From the NCBI GenBank assembly GCA_964408435.1, contig CAYOZL010000025.1, forward strand, positions 1-31,253: a stretch of DNA of 31,253 nucleotides. The letters run 5' to 3'. Positions 1 to 7,131 of the stretch are shown in pieces (the stretch's first letter is position 1; every line of letters begins with the position of its first letter). A model generated the notes under the pieces. The model ran no database searches. It had not been told where the DNA came from and saw only the letters and a list, made by a program, of their open reading frames with translations. Position numbers and translations under genes: made by a program. This stretch comes from CAYOZL01 sp964408435. Its GTDB lineage: Bacteria > Bdellovibrionota_C > UBA2361 > SZUA-149 > CAYOZL01.

Positions 1-215
1 CCAATTGCAAGATACCACCAGTCAGTTTGAAGATGATGATAGTGCCATGCCTTTACTGTATTTTTAGCCATGAGACTGTGACTCCATTGCTTAAAGCCAC
101 CTTGAAAGAAAGGATCAGAGTCCCTAATGACCTCTCTAAAGAAGCCTCTTTCATCCCCATGCGATACTAAGTGTTTAAATTCAACACCGACAATCTTTTT
201 ACTAGGTTCTTGCAT
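1..215 (-). CDS. RmlC-like dTDP-4-dehydrorhamnose 3,5-epimerase family protein (5' part only)
   Basis: The reverse strand has an ATG at 213-215 and stays open to the window edge, giving about 71 N-terminal residues; the 3' end lies outside. The segments DERGFFREVIRD, QWSHSLMA and VKAWHYHHLQTDWWYL follow the cupin pattern of dTDP-4-dehydrorhamnose 3,5-epimerases (RGxxRE, SHS, KAWHxHxxQTD). Family members epimerise dTDP-4-keto-6-deoxyglucose for rhamnose and related O-antigen or capsule sugars in the cytosol. The usual long leader before the RGFFRE block is short here. The true substrate could be another nucleotide-linked keto-sugar, because the family contains several such enzymes. It is divergent from the aconitase gene, and about 87 bp between the two starts must hold both promoters. 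Confidence 0.75.
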   Translation of the reverse strand, partial: MQEPSKKIVGVEFKHLVSHGDERGFFREVIRDSDPFFQGGFKQWSHSLMAKNTVKAWHYHHLQTDWWYLAI

Positions 216-302
216 CGTATAGTCAACTAGCAATTATGTCTTTAATTGTCGACATACATTGGCTAAGATAAGCTAAATAAAGAAAACTAAAGAGTGGAAT
301 AA

Positions 303-2984
303 ATGAGTAAAGATATATTTAATACAAAAAAGCAATTATCAACTGGTCAGTTTTATTATTCTCTAGCTGAGCTAGAAAAAAGTTTAGGCTTTAGTTTATC
401 AAGGTTGCCTTTTAGTATTCGAGTGCTCTTAGAGTCAGTCTTAAGAAATTGCGATAACAAATTAGTTTTTGAAGATCATGTAAAGCTATTAGCGAACTGG
501 AAAGCTAAAAGCGATGAAAGAGAAGAGTTTCCTTACAAGCCTGCAAGAGTAGTGCTTCAAGATTTTACAGGTGTTCCTGCAATTGTAGATTTAGCAGTAA
601 TGAGAGATGCGATTGTGGATTTAGGAGGAGATCCTAAAAAAATTAACCCACAAGTAAGATGTGATTTAGTAATTGATCATTCAGTGCAAGTAGATCACTT
701 TGGTTCAAATAATGCTTTAGCATTAAATGAAAAAATAGAATTTCAAAGAAACAAAGAGCGTTACGAGTTTCTAAAATGGGGACAAAACGCATTTAATAAT
801 TTCAGAGTAGTACCTCCGTCCACTGGAATCGTGCATCAGGTGAATTTAGAATATCTTTCAGAAGGTGTTTATTTAAATAGAGAAACTAAGACTGTTTATC
901 CTGATAGTTGTGTTGGAACTGATTCTCATACTCCAATGGTTAACGGCTTAGGTGTTGTGGCTTGGGGAGTAGGTGGAATTGAAGCAGAAGCAGTAATGCT
1001 AGGTCAAGCAATCTCAATGCTTGTGCCTGATGTAATTGGTTTTAAGTTAAAAGGTAAACTTGCAAAAGGTGCAACTGCTACAGATTTGGTTTTAAGAATT
1101 ACTGAGATGTGTAGAGCTGAGGGAGTAGTAGGAAAATTCGTAGAATTTTTTGGAGACGGTTTAAAAGATTTAAGTGTTGCCGATAGAGCAACTATTGGAA
1201 ATATGGCACCAGAGCAGGGAAGTACTGTAAGTTTCTTTCCAATAGATGATAAAACTTTAGACTACTTACGTTTAACTGGTAGACCTGAGGAAATGGTTAA
1301 GCTCACTGAAGAGTTCTCTAAAGAGCAAAAATTATTTAGAGAAGCAAACACACCAGATCCTGAATTTACTAAAACTTTAGAGTTAGACTTAGCAAGTATT
1401 GAACCAGCAGTTGCTGGACCCAAAATGCCACATGATAGAGTCCCTTTATCTGAGCTTGGACCAACCTATCAAGATGTTCTTACAGCTCCAATTGGGCCAA
1501 AAGGTCTAGGACTTAAAAAAGATGAGTTATCTAGAAGTGGTGTAGTAAAAAGAAATAACGAAGAGGAAAAAGTAGAGCACGGCGCAGTGGTAATCGCTGC
1601 TATTACATCTTGTACAAATACGAGTAATCCATCTGTAATGATCGGAGCAGGTTTACTTGCTAAAAAAGCAGTAGAGAAAGGCTTGAAGGTAAAAAATTAC
1701 GTTAAGACTTCACTAGCACCAGGTTCTACAGTCGTTACAGAGTATTTAACTAAATCAGGAGTGCTCCCTTATTTAGAACAACTTGGCTTTAATGTTGTAG
1801 GTTACGGTTGTACTACTTGTATTGGAAACTCAGGACCTTTGCCTGCTGAAGTAGAAAAAGAAATTAAAGATAACGACTTAGTAGTATCAGCTGTATTATC
1901 TGGAAATAGAAACTTTGAAGGAAGAGTTCATCCACTTACTAGAACAAATTATCTAGCTTCACCTCCACTAGTTGTAGCTTTTGCAATTGCTGGTTCAACT
2001 GCAATGGATATTACTACAGAAGAGTTAGGAAAAGACCTAGATGGCAATTCAGTCTACTTAGCAGATATTTGGCCTAGTCAAGAAGAGATTCAAGAGTCGA
2101 TTGCAAAGAGCGTTTCTGCAGATATTTTCAGAGAAAAATATGCAGATGTGTTTAAAGGTTCAAAAGCATGGCAGGATATTGAAACTTCAAATTCTGAGCT
2201 TTATCCTTGGAAAGAGGATTCTACTTATATTCAAAAACCACCGTTTTTTGATTCAGTAAAAAAAGGAGAGGGAAGTGTTCCGGAGATTAAGGATGCTAAG
2301 ATTTTTGGTTTGTTTAAAAACTCTGTAACTACTGATCATATCTCTCCTGCAGGAGCGATTGCTAAGGATTCACCAGCTGCAAAATATCTAATGGACAATG
2401 GTGTAAAGCCTGAGAGCTTTAATAGCTATGGTTCAAGAAGAGGAAATGATCAAGTAATGGTTCGTGGAACTTTTGCAAATATTAGGTTGAAAAATCAATT
2501 AGTTCCTGGTTCTGAAGGTAATATTACAGTGCATCATGAATCTGGAAAGCAAATGACAATGTTTGAGGCTTCTCAGAAATACAAAGAAGCTAAGACGCCA
2601 ATAATTATTCTAGCAGGTCAGGCTTATGGAAGTGGGTCTTCTAGAGACTGGGCAGCAAAAGGTCCATACCTCCAAGGTGTAAAGGCAGTTATCGCTCAAA
2701 GTTATGAAAGAATTCATAGAAGTAATCTAATTGGTATGGGAATACTTCCATTAGAATTTGAATCTGGCCAAGGTTATGAAAGTATTGGAATTAAAGGCGA
2801 TGAGAGTTTTGATTTTGAACTAAGTTCTAAGCTTGAAGTTGGGCAAAAAGTTAAAGTAGTTGCAACTAGCAAGGATGGAAGTAAGAAAGAATTTCAAGCT
2901 TTAAGCAGAGTCGATACTCCAGTAGAGATTGATTATATTAAAGATGGCGGGATACTTTGTACTGTTTTGAAGAGTCTTGCTTAA
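303..2984 (+). CDS. acnA: Aconitate hydratase A (aconitase)
   Basis: The protein is 893 aa, the normal length of monomeric AcnA/IRP1-type aconitases. It isomerises citrate to isocitrate in the TCA cycle with a [4Fe-4S] cluster. The three cluster ligands are visible as Cys437 in ITSCTNTSNP and Cys503/Cys506 in YGCTTCIGNSG. The C-terminal swivel domain is present, with GQAYGSGSSRDWAAKGP carrying the substrate-binding Ser/Arg residues. The start ATG at 303 follows a weak purine-rich site (AGAGTGGAA). A possible promoter lies in the 87 bp shared with the divergent epimerase gene. No IRP-type regulatory function can be inferred from sequence alone. The gene stands alone, since downstream DNA holds only a hairpin and a pseudogene remnant. 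Confidence 0.97.
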   Translation: MSKDIFNTKKQLSTGQFYYSLAELEKSLGFSLSRLPFSIRVLLESVLRNCDNKLVFEDHVKLLANWKAKSDEREEFPYKPARVVLQDFTGVPAIVDLAVMRDAIVDLGGDPKKINPQVRCDLVIDHSVQVDHFGSNNALALNEKIEFQRNKERYEFLKWGQNAFNNFRVVPPSTGIVHQVNLEYLSEGVYLNRETKTVYPDSCVGTDSHTPMVNGLGVVAWGVGGIEAEAVMLGQAISMLVPDVIGFKLKGKLAKGATATDLVLRITEMCRAEGVVGKFVEFFGDGLKDLSVADRATIGNMAPEQGSTVSFFPIDDKTLDYLRLTGRPEEMVKLTEEFSKEQKLFREANTPDPEFTKTLELDLASIEPAVAGPKMPHDRVPLSELGPTYQDVLTAPIGPKGLGLKKDELSRSGVVKRNNEEEKVEHGAVVIAAITSCTNTSNPSVMIGAGLLAKKAVEKGLKVKNYVKTSLAPGSTVVTEYLTKSGVLPYLEQLGFNVVGYGCTTCIGNSGPLPAEVEKEIKDNDLVVSAVLSGNRNFEGRVHPLTRTNYLASPPLVVAFAIAGSTAMDITTEELGKDLDGNSVYLADIWPSQEEIQESIAKSVSADIFREKYADVFKGSKAWQDIETSNSELYPWKEDSTYIQKPPFFDSVKKGEGSVPEIKDAKIFGLFKNSVTTDHISPAGAIAKDSPAAKYLMDNGVKPESFNSYGSRRGNDQVMVRGTFANIRLKNQLVPGSEGNITVHHESGKQMTMFEASQKYKEAKTPIIILAGQAYGSGSSRDWAAKGPYLQGVKAVIAQSYERIHRSNLIGMGILPLEFESGQGYESIGIKGDESFDFELSSKLEVGQKVKVVATSKDGSKKEFQALSRVDTPVEIDYIKDGGILCTVLKSLA

Positions 2985-3010
2985 GCTAACTTGTATTGTA
3001 AATTAGCTTA
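2982..3010 (+). terminator. Inverted repeat at the acnA stop codon, possible weak terminator
   Basis: TAAGCTAA (2982-2989, including the stop codon) and TTAGCTTA (3003-3010) form a perfect 8-bp inverted repeat with a 13-nt loop. It is AT-rich and has no following T-run, so it is at best a weak or factor-dependent terminator or an mRNA-end stabiliser. Confidence 0.3.
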
Positions 3011-3020
3011 CTTCCAAAGA

Positions 3021-3241
3021 AATTTAAAATTTTCTAAATAGCTATTTGCAACAGCTTTTTGGACTCTTGGATTTATTACTTTGCCTCATCTTTGGCAAAG
3101 AAGTTGCATGGCGGCATCTGCAACTCATCTAGTTAAAGTAAATCTGATGGTAGTTATTTGCTCCTTTTTTTAATTTCAGCATTAATGATAACAGGAATTC
3201 TCACCATGGGCTTTATGGAGTTAAGTGGGGACTCTGAGTAA
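3021..3241 (+). pseudogene. Remnant of a sodium:solute symporter (SSS family) gene
   Basis: No open frame covers this stretch, but conceptual translation from 3048 reads ATAFWTLGFITLPHLWQR and continues SCMAASATHLVK before a hydrophobic segment. A one-base slip in the T7 run at 3165-3171 then restores ISALMITGILTMGF up to a stop at 3239-3241. The W...P-L-QR...MA-S...K pattern and the hydrophobic helix after it match the intact symporter encoded at 14817-16247 (WPFAFFLWPQLFQRV then a helix). An in-frame TAG at 3039-3041 and the frameshift show decay. Only about 65-75 of roughly 480 codons remain. The similarity is to the family; whether it derives from a paralogue of the local gene is not known. 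Confidence 0.6.
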
Positions 3242-3278
3242 ATAGATTTGAATAGCTTTAAATAGAACTTAAACTCTT

Positions 3279-4445
3279 TTATCGTTCTAAGAATAAGTAG
3301 TCTTTAAGAGAAATAACTTCAATCCTGTTACCATCTATCGGATATCTATCACTGTTTGGAGTGATAACCCAGATCTTGTTAACCTTGGTCATCTTAGCTG
3401 CTTGATAATTTTCTTTGCTAAGTTTTGGTGAATTAGAAGTTTTAAATTCAAAGCCTATAGTTTCGTTTTTGCTTTGAATTACAAGGTCTAGTTCTTGCCC
3501 TGTATGTGTCCTAAAAAAACCAAAGATTTTTCGTTTATTTTTAATCTGTCCAATAATGTTTTCAATACAAAACCCTTCCCAACATGATCCAAAAATAGGA
3601 TGAGTACTTAGTTCTTCAAAAGAATTAATATTTAACAAAGAACATAATATCCCACTGTCTCTAAAATATAGCTTTGGAGACTTAACTAATCGTTTTTTAG
3701 TATTAATATTGAATGTAGGTAGTCTGCGGAGCATAAAAGTAGACTCAAGTATGTTAAAGTAGCTTTTTACAGTAGGATGAGTTCTATCAAGTGAATTGGC
3801 TAATTTAGAGAGATTGATTACTTGGCCATTGACGTGTGAACACATTTGCCAGAGTCTTCGTATTTGTTGAGGGTCTTGCTCAAGACCAAAATTTCTTAAA
3901 TCTTTTTCAAGAAAAGTAGTAATGTAATTTTCTTTCCAGCGAATACTAATTTCATCTTTATTTGCTAAGTAACTATCAGGATATCCGCCTCTCCATAATC
4001 GTGTGCCTAGTGATGTTTTTTTATTATTTGTTAAAAGCTCTATGTAATTAAAAGGTGTTATGTAGTTATAGGAAATTCTGCCTGCGAGTGTTTCAGAAGA
4101 TTGTCTTAAAAGTTCTGGAGAAGATGACCCAAGAATAAGAAATTGTCCATTTTTTTTTCTTTGATCATCAACAAGTGATCTTATTAGAGGAAATAAATTT
4201 TCTTGAAGTTGTATTTCATCTAAACAGATTAATTTTTTCTTATGTAGGGAAAGAAAAGTCTCTGCATCGGTGAGTTTATTTCTATCTGAGGGTCTTTCTA
4301 GATCTAGATAAATTGCATCTTTAGAAAGAAGTTTCTTTGCTATAGTGGTTTTTCCTGATTGTCTTGGTCCAAGTAGTGCAACAATTGGAAAGTTTCTAAG
4401 ATCCTCTTTAATCTGAGAAACTAAAGTAGTTCGCTTTATTTTCAT
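3279..4445 (-). CDS. AAA (AAA_14) ATPase with DUF4143-type C-terminal domain
   Basis: The protein is 388 aa from ATG 4445. The frame extends upstream to a TTG at 4472, but that start falls inside the inverted repeat described separately, so the ATG is preferred; no clear ribosome-binding site is seen for either. The N-terminal half has Walker A (GPRQSGKTT) and Walker B (LICLDEIQ), then a sensor-like LILGSSS. The C-terminal half shows WEGFCIENII and the nuclease-like FFRTHTGQELDLVI...GFEFKTS (D and E-x-K) typical of DUF4143. This very widespread family is often found in many copies, has a strand-separating ATPase core, and has no firmly established role. A defence or DNA-associated function has been suggested but is inference. 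It is a lone gene between a pseudogene remnant and a divergent transporter. Confidence 0.85.
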   Translation of the reverse strand: MKIKRTTLVSQIKEDLRNFPIVALLGPRQSGKTTIAKKLLSKDAIYLDLERPSDRNKLTDAETFLSLHKKKLICLDEIQLQENLFPLIRSLVDDQRKKNGQFLILGSSSPELLRQSSETLAGRISYNYITPFNYIELLTNNKKTSLGTRLWRGGYPDSYLANKDEISIRWKENYITTFLEKDLRNFGLEQDPQQIRRLWQMCSHVNGQVINLSKLANSLDRTHPTVKSYFNILESTFMLRRLPTFNINTKKRLVKSPKLYFRDSGILCSLLNINSFEELSTHPIFGSCWEGFCIENIIGQIKNKRKIFGFFRTHTGQELDLVIQSKNETIGFEFKTSNSPKLSKENYQAAKMTKVNKIWVITPNSDRYPIDGNRIEVISLKDYLFLER

Positions 4446-4447
4446 AA

Positions 4448-4478
4448 TGAAAATTGTAAACCGAATTTTCAATTTTCA
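4448..4478. promoter_or_regulatory. Perfect 9-bp inverted repeat at the start of the AAA/DUF4143 gene
   Basis: TGAAAATTG (4448-4456) and CAATTTTCA (4470-4478) are perfect inverted arms with a 13-bp spacer, immediately upstream of the ATG at 4445. The position suits an autoregulatory operator or a 5'-UTR hairpin. No DNA-binding partner is identified. Confidence 0.45.
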
Positions 4479-4522
4479 CAATAATTTATTTAAAACTAGT
4501 TCTTAATCGATAAATTTAGCGG

Positions 4523-4551
4523 TTGTCACGGTGTTAAAATCAGGCTAGAAC
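4523..4551 (+). promoter_or_regulatory. Predicted sigma-70-type promoter of the SulP gene
   Basis: TTGTCA (4523-4528), a 17-bp spacer and TAGAAC (4546-4551) lie about 40 bp before the ATG at 4593. The -10 is imperfect, so this is only a plausible promoter in the gap between two divergent genes. Confidence 0.3.
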
Positions 4552-4592
4552 CCGCGACTGCTCCGTCTATCAATTAATTTAAGCAGTAAAAT

Positions 4593-6134
4593 ATGTCTTT
4601 CTTACGTCTTTTTAGAAAAAGAGATTATAATCTAAAAAATGAATTACTTTCCGGTCTTACAGTTGCTCTGGCGTTAATTCCTGAGGCTGTAGCCTTTTCA
4701 ATTATTGCTGGTGTTCCACCACTATCGGGTTTATATGCGGCTTTTACTATTGGGCTGATTGCTTCAATAGCAGGAGGTAGACCTGGAATGATTTCAGGAG
4801 CAACTGGTGCTATTGCAGTTGTTGTTGCGCCTTTAATGAAGTCTCATGGTTTTGAATATTTACTAGCAGCAGTTGTGCTTTCTGGTTTATTGCAGTTACT
4901 AGCTGGTTATTTTAGATTAGGTAAATTCATAAGACTAGTGCCTCATCCTGTAATGTTTGGTTTCGTAAATGGTCTAGCAATTGTTATTTTTATGGCACAG
5001 CTAGAACAGTTTCAATTTTTAAATAAAGCAGGTTCAATGGAGTGGCTTAGTGGAACTCCGATGTATACGATGTTGGGCTTAGTTGCTTTGACTATGGCGA
5101 TTATTTGGGCTTTTCCTAAGTTAACGAAAGCAGTTCCTGCTTCACTTGTTGCAATTATTGCCGTATCAGCTCTTGTGCTTGGTTTAGATATCGATACTAA
5201 GTCTGTAGGAGATATTGCTTCAATAGCTGGAGGACTTCCTACATTTCATCTTCCAAATATTTCAATAAGTCTTGAGACTCTTAAAATTATTTTTCCCTAT
5301 GCCTTAATAATGGCAGGAGTTGGGTTAATTGAGAGTCTTTTAACTTTAACTTTAATTGATGAGATTACAGAGACAAGAGGAAGAGGGAATCGTGAATGTG
5401 TGGGGCAAGGTTTAGCGAACGTCGTTACAGGCTTATTTGGTGGAATGGGTGGTTGTGCAATGATTGGTCAGAGCTTAATTAATATTAGCTCTGGGGGAAG
5501 AAACCGTATTTCAGGCGTAGTTGCAGCAGTAACTTTATTAATCTTTATTTTAGTAGGTGCGCCTATTATCGAAAAGCTTCCAATGGCAGCATTAGTTGGT
5601 GTGATGTTTATTGTTGCAATTGGTACATTTGAGTGGGCAAGTTTAAAAGTTTTTGGAAAAGTTCCTTTTCATGATGTTCTTGTAATGTTGGTAGTTACTT
5701 GTATTACAATCTTTTTTCATAATCTCGCATTAGCTGTTTTAGTTGGTGTGATTATATCAGCACTTGTTTTTGCTTGGGAGAATTCAAAACGAATTAGGGC
5801 TAGAAAGCATATTGATGAAAATGGAGTAAAGCATTATGAAATATATGGACCTCTGTTTTTCGCCTCTACTGCAGTGTTTAGTGAAAAATTTGACCCTTTA
5901 AATGATCCGAAAGAAGTAATAATTGATTTTGAAGAGAGTAAAGTTGTGGACCACTCTGCAATTGAAGCTTTAAATAAACTTACTGAAAGATATTTAAAGC
6001 GCGGAAAAAAATTACATCTTAAGCATTTAAGTAAAGACTGTAGAAGACTTCTTGATCATTCTGCAAAAATTATTGATGTGAATATCGTAGAAGATCCTAG
6101 GTATAAAATTGTTTCAGATGAGCTTTCTGGTTAG
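4593..6134 (+). CDS. SulP-family inorganic anion transporter with STAS domain
   Basis: The protein is 513 aa. The N-terminal signature GLTVALALIPEAVAFSIIAG and PPLSGLYAAF are hallmarks of the SulP/SLC26 family. About 10-12 hydrophobic segments follow to residue ~400. Residues ~415-510 form a STAS domain (EIYGPLFFAST, VIIDFEESKVVDHSAIEAL). Family members move sulfate, bicarbonate or other anions across the inner membrane, often coupled to Na+ or H+. The substrate cannot be assigned here because no sulfur-assimilation or carbonic anhydrase gene is adjacent. The protein is slightly short compared with typical SulP members, as in the compact bacterial MFVVAIGTFEW-type subfamily. The start at 4593 lacks a strong ribosome-binding site. 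Confidence 0.9.
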   Translation: MSFLRLFRKRDYNLKNELLSGLTVALALIPEAVAFSIIAGVPPLSGLYAAFTIGLIASIAGGRPGMISGATGAIAVVVAPLMKSHGFEYLLAAVVLSGLLQLLAGYFRLGKFIRLVPHPVMFGFVNGLAIVIFMAQLEQFQFLNKAGSMEWLSGTPMYTMLGLVALTMAIIWAFPKLTKAVPASLVAIIAVSALVLGLDIDTKSVGDIASIAGGLPTFHLPNISISLETLKIIFPYALIMAGVGLIESLLTLTLIDEITETRGRGNRECVGQGLANVVTGLFGGMGGCAMIGQSLINISSGGRNRISGVVAAVTLLIFILVGAPIIEKLPMAALVGVMFIVAIGTFEWASLKVFGKVPFHDVLVMLVVTCITIFFHNLALAVLVGVIISALVFAWENSKRIRARKHIDENGVKHYEIYGPLFFASTAVFSEKFDPLNDPKEVIIDFEESKVVDHSAIEALNKLTERYLKRGKKLHLKHLSKDCRRLLDHSAKIIDVNIVEDPRYKIVSDELSG

Positions 6135-6348
6135 GTATAGGTAAGATAATTATAACTAGAGTAGGATTTATCTAGAGTATTTTGTTTCCTCTTTGTGTTT
6201 TTTCTTTCTACCCCATTTGTGATATTTTAGTTCTTCTTTAGATCTTTATCATTATTTTATTATTTTAATAATTTCTCCTAGTCATTAAGACGTTTTGTTT
6301 TAGTGACTTGGGGAGTGGAATGTATGGTTTTGAAATTCTTTTAATAAT

Positions 6349-6385
6349 TTAGTGAACATTAAAATTTATATTTAATGTTCACTAA
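6349..6385. repeat. Perfect 15-bp inverted repeat (hairpin) before the LRR gene
   Basis: TTAGTGAACATTAAA (6349-6363) and TTTAATGTTCACTAA (6371-6385) are perfect inverted arms around a 7-nt loop. It lies between the SulP stop (6134) and the LRR start (6431). It could be an operator for the LRR gene or a terminator-like hairpin, but no T-run follows, only a T-rich CTCTTTATT. The rest of 6135-6348 is AT-rich and shows no gene. Confidence 0.6.
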
Positions 6386-6430
6386 CTCTTTATTAGAGTT
6401 TTGCATTTTTTTGATACTAGGAGAAATAGG

Positions 6431-7033
6431 ATGAAGACGATTAACCTAACTGGTCAAGCAGATTTCAATGGCTCAGATTTGGCTGGACTAGTCCAAGAAA
6501 TTGGAGTAAGGAAACTTGAAGCCGTCTTTTTAACTGGCACGGATGTCACTGTAGATGACATTGGAGCGTGTAGCGTGGCGCCGGCTGTTCACACCCTCGA
6601 AATACAGGGGGAGCACTTTGATAACTCAATTTGTCCAGTCATTGTCAAAGTTTTCCCAAACTTGAAAAGACTGAAAATGACGGGTTGTAAAATTACCGAT
6701 TTTGCTCCTTTGCATGCTCTTGAGAGATTGGTTTCACTAAATCTTTTCAGCAGTAGGGTAGGGTATGAAGAGCTCAAAATCATTGGCAAGATGACAGGTC
6801 TACAGAATCTTTGTCTGCATGGTCTGCATGAGACTAAGGTCTCGGAGGATGGTTTGAGCGAACTCTTTGGCCTTACAAATCTCGTCACACTTGATGTGCG
6901 TGGACTTGGGATTAAACAGGAAAGATCTGCAGAGTTGGGAGCAAACTTTGCTAGGAAGGACCTCAGGATTTCCGCAGGAGAATATGTTGCTCCTAAGGTA
7001 GAAGAATCAACCGAAGAACCAGTCTCTGCTTAG
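6431..7033 (+). CDS. Leucine-rich repeat protein of unknown function
   Basis: The protein is 200 aa from ATG 6431, chosen because AGGAG at 6419-6423 sits 7 nt upstream; an upstream TTG at 6401 has no such site. There is no signal peptide or membrane segment. Leucine-rich repeats run through residues ~45-185 (LKRLKMTGCKITDFAPLHAL, LVSLNLFSSRVG, LQNLCLHGL, LVTLDVRGLGI). Such repeats usually bind proteins; no catalytic domain is seen. Codon choice and base composition differ clearly from neighbours: many C/G-ending codons, G+C in the mid-40s % by eye against about a third elsewhere, and a strong Shine-Dalgarno where most neighbours have weak ones. It sits between a 15-bp hairpin and a strong terminator. 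This suggests recent horizontal acquisition. Confidence 0.75.
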   Translation: MKTINLTGQADFNGSDLAGLVQEIGVRKLEAVFLTGTDVTVDDIGACSVAPAVHTLEIQGEHFDNSICPVIVKVFPNLKRLKMTGCKITDFAPLHALERLVSLNLFSSRVGYEELKIIGKMTGLQNLCLHGLHETKVSEDGLSELFGLTNLVTLDVRGLGIKQERSAELGANFARKDLRISAGEYVAPKVEESTEEPVSA

Positions 7034-7074
7034 GACACTGAGTTTTGTTAGATTTTTCTACTTTATCTCAAGAT

Positions 7075-7116
7075 ACTTTGGGAGTGTAGCGTTCTCTGTT
7101 CCACTCCCAAAGTTTT
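7075..7116 (+). terminator. Rho-independent terminator after the LRR gene
   Basis: ACTTTGGGAGTG (7075-7086) and CACTCCCAAAGT (7102-7113) form a perfect 12-bp stem with a 15-nt loop, followed by TTTT. It also lies just beyond the stop of the convergent helicase gene and may end that transcript, although no T-run follows on that strand. Confidence 0.8.
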
Positions 7117-7131
7117 GCAATTTATCTAAGG

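Noticed and set aside
4523..4565. Sequence GGTG...AAAATC...CCCGCGACTG resembles the conserved core of a cobalamin riboswitch.
   Set aside because: The GGGAA element and the expected pairing around GGTG are absent, only about 75 bp of AT-rich DNA lies upstream, and the downstream SulP gene is not a usual target. It is best treated as chance unless a covariance-model search scores it.
6401..6430. An upstream TTG start for the LRR gene adding ten residues.
   Set aside because: The ATG at 6431 has AGGAG 7 nt upstream; the TTG has no such site.
6589..6888. Open frame on the reverse strand inside the LRR gene.
   Set aside because: It is entirely contained in a better-supported gene and has no start signal or recognisable product.
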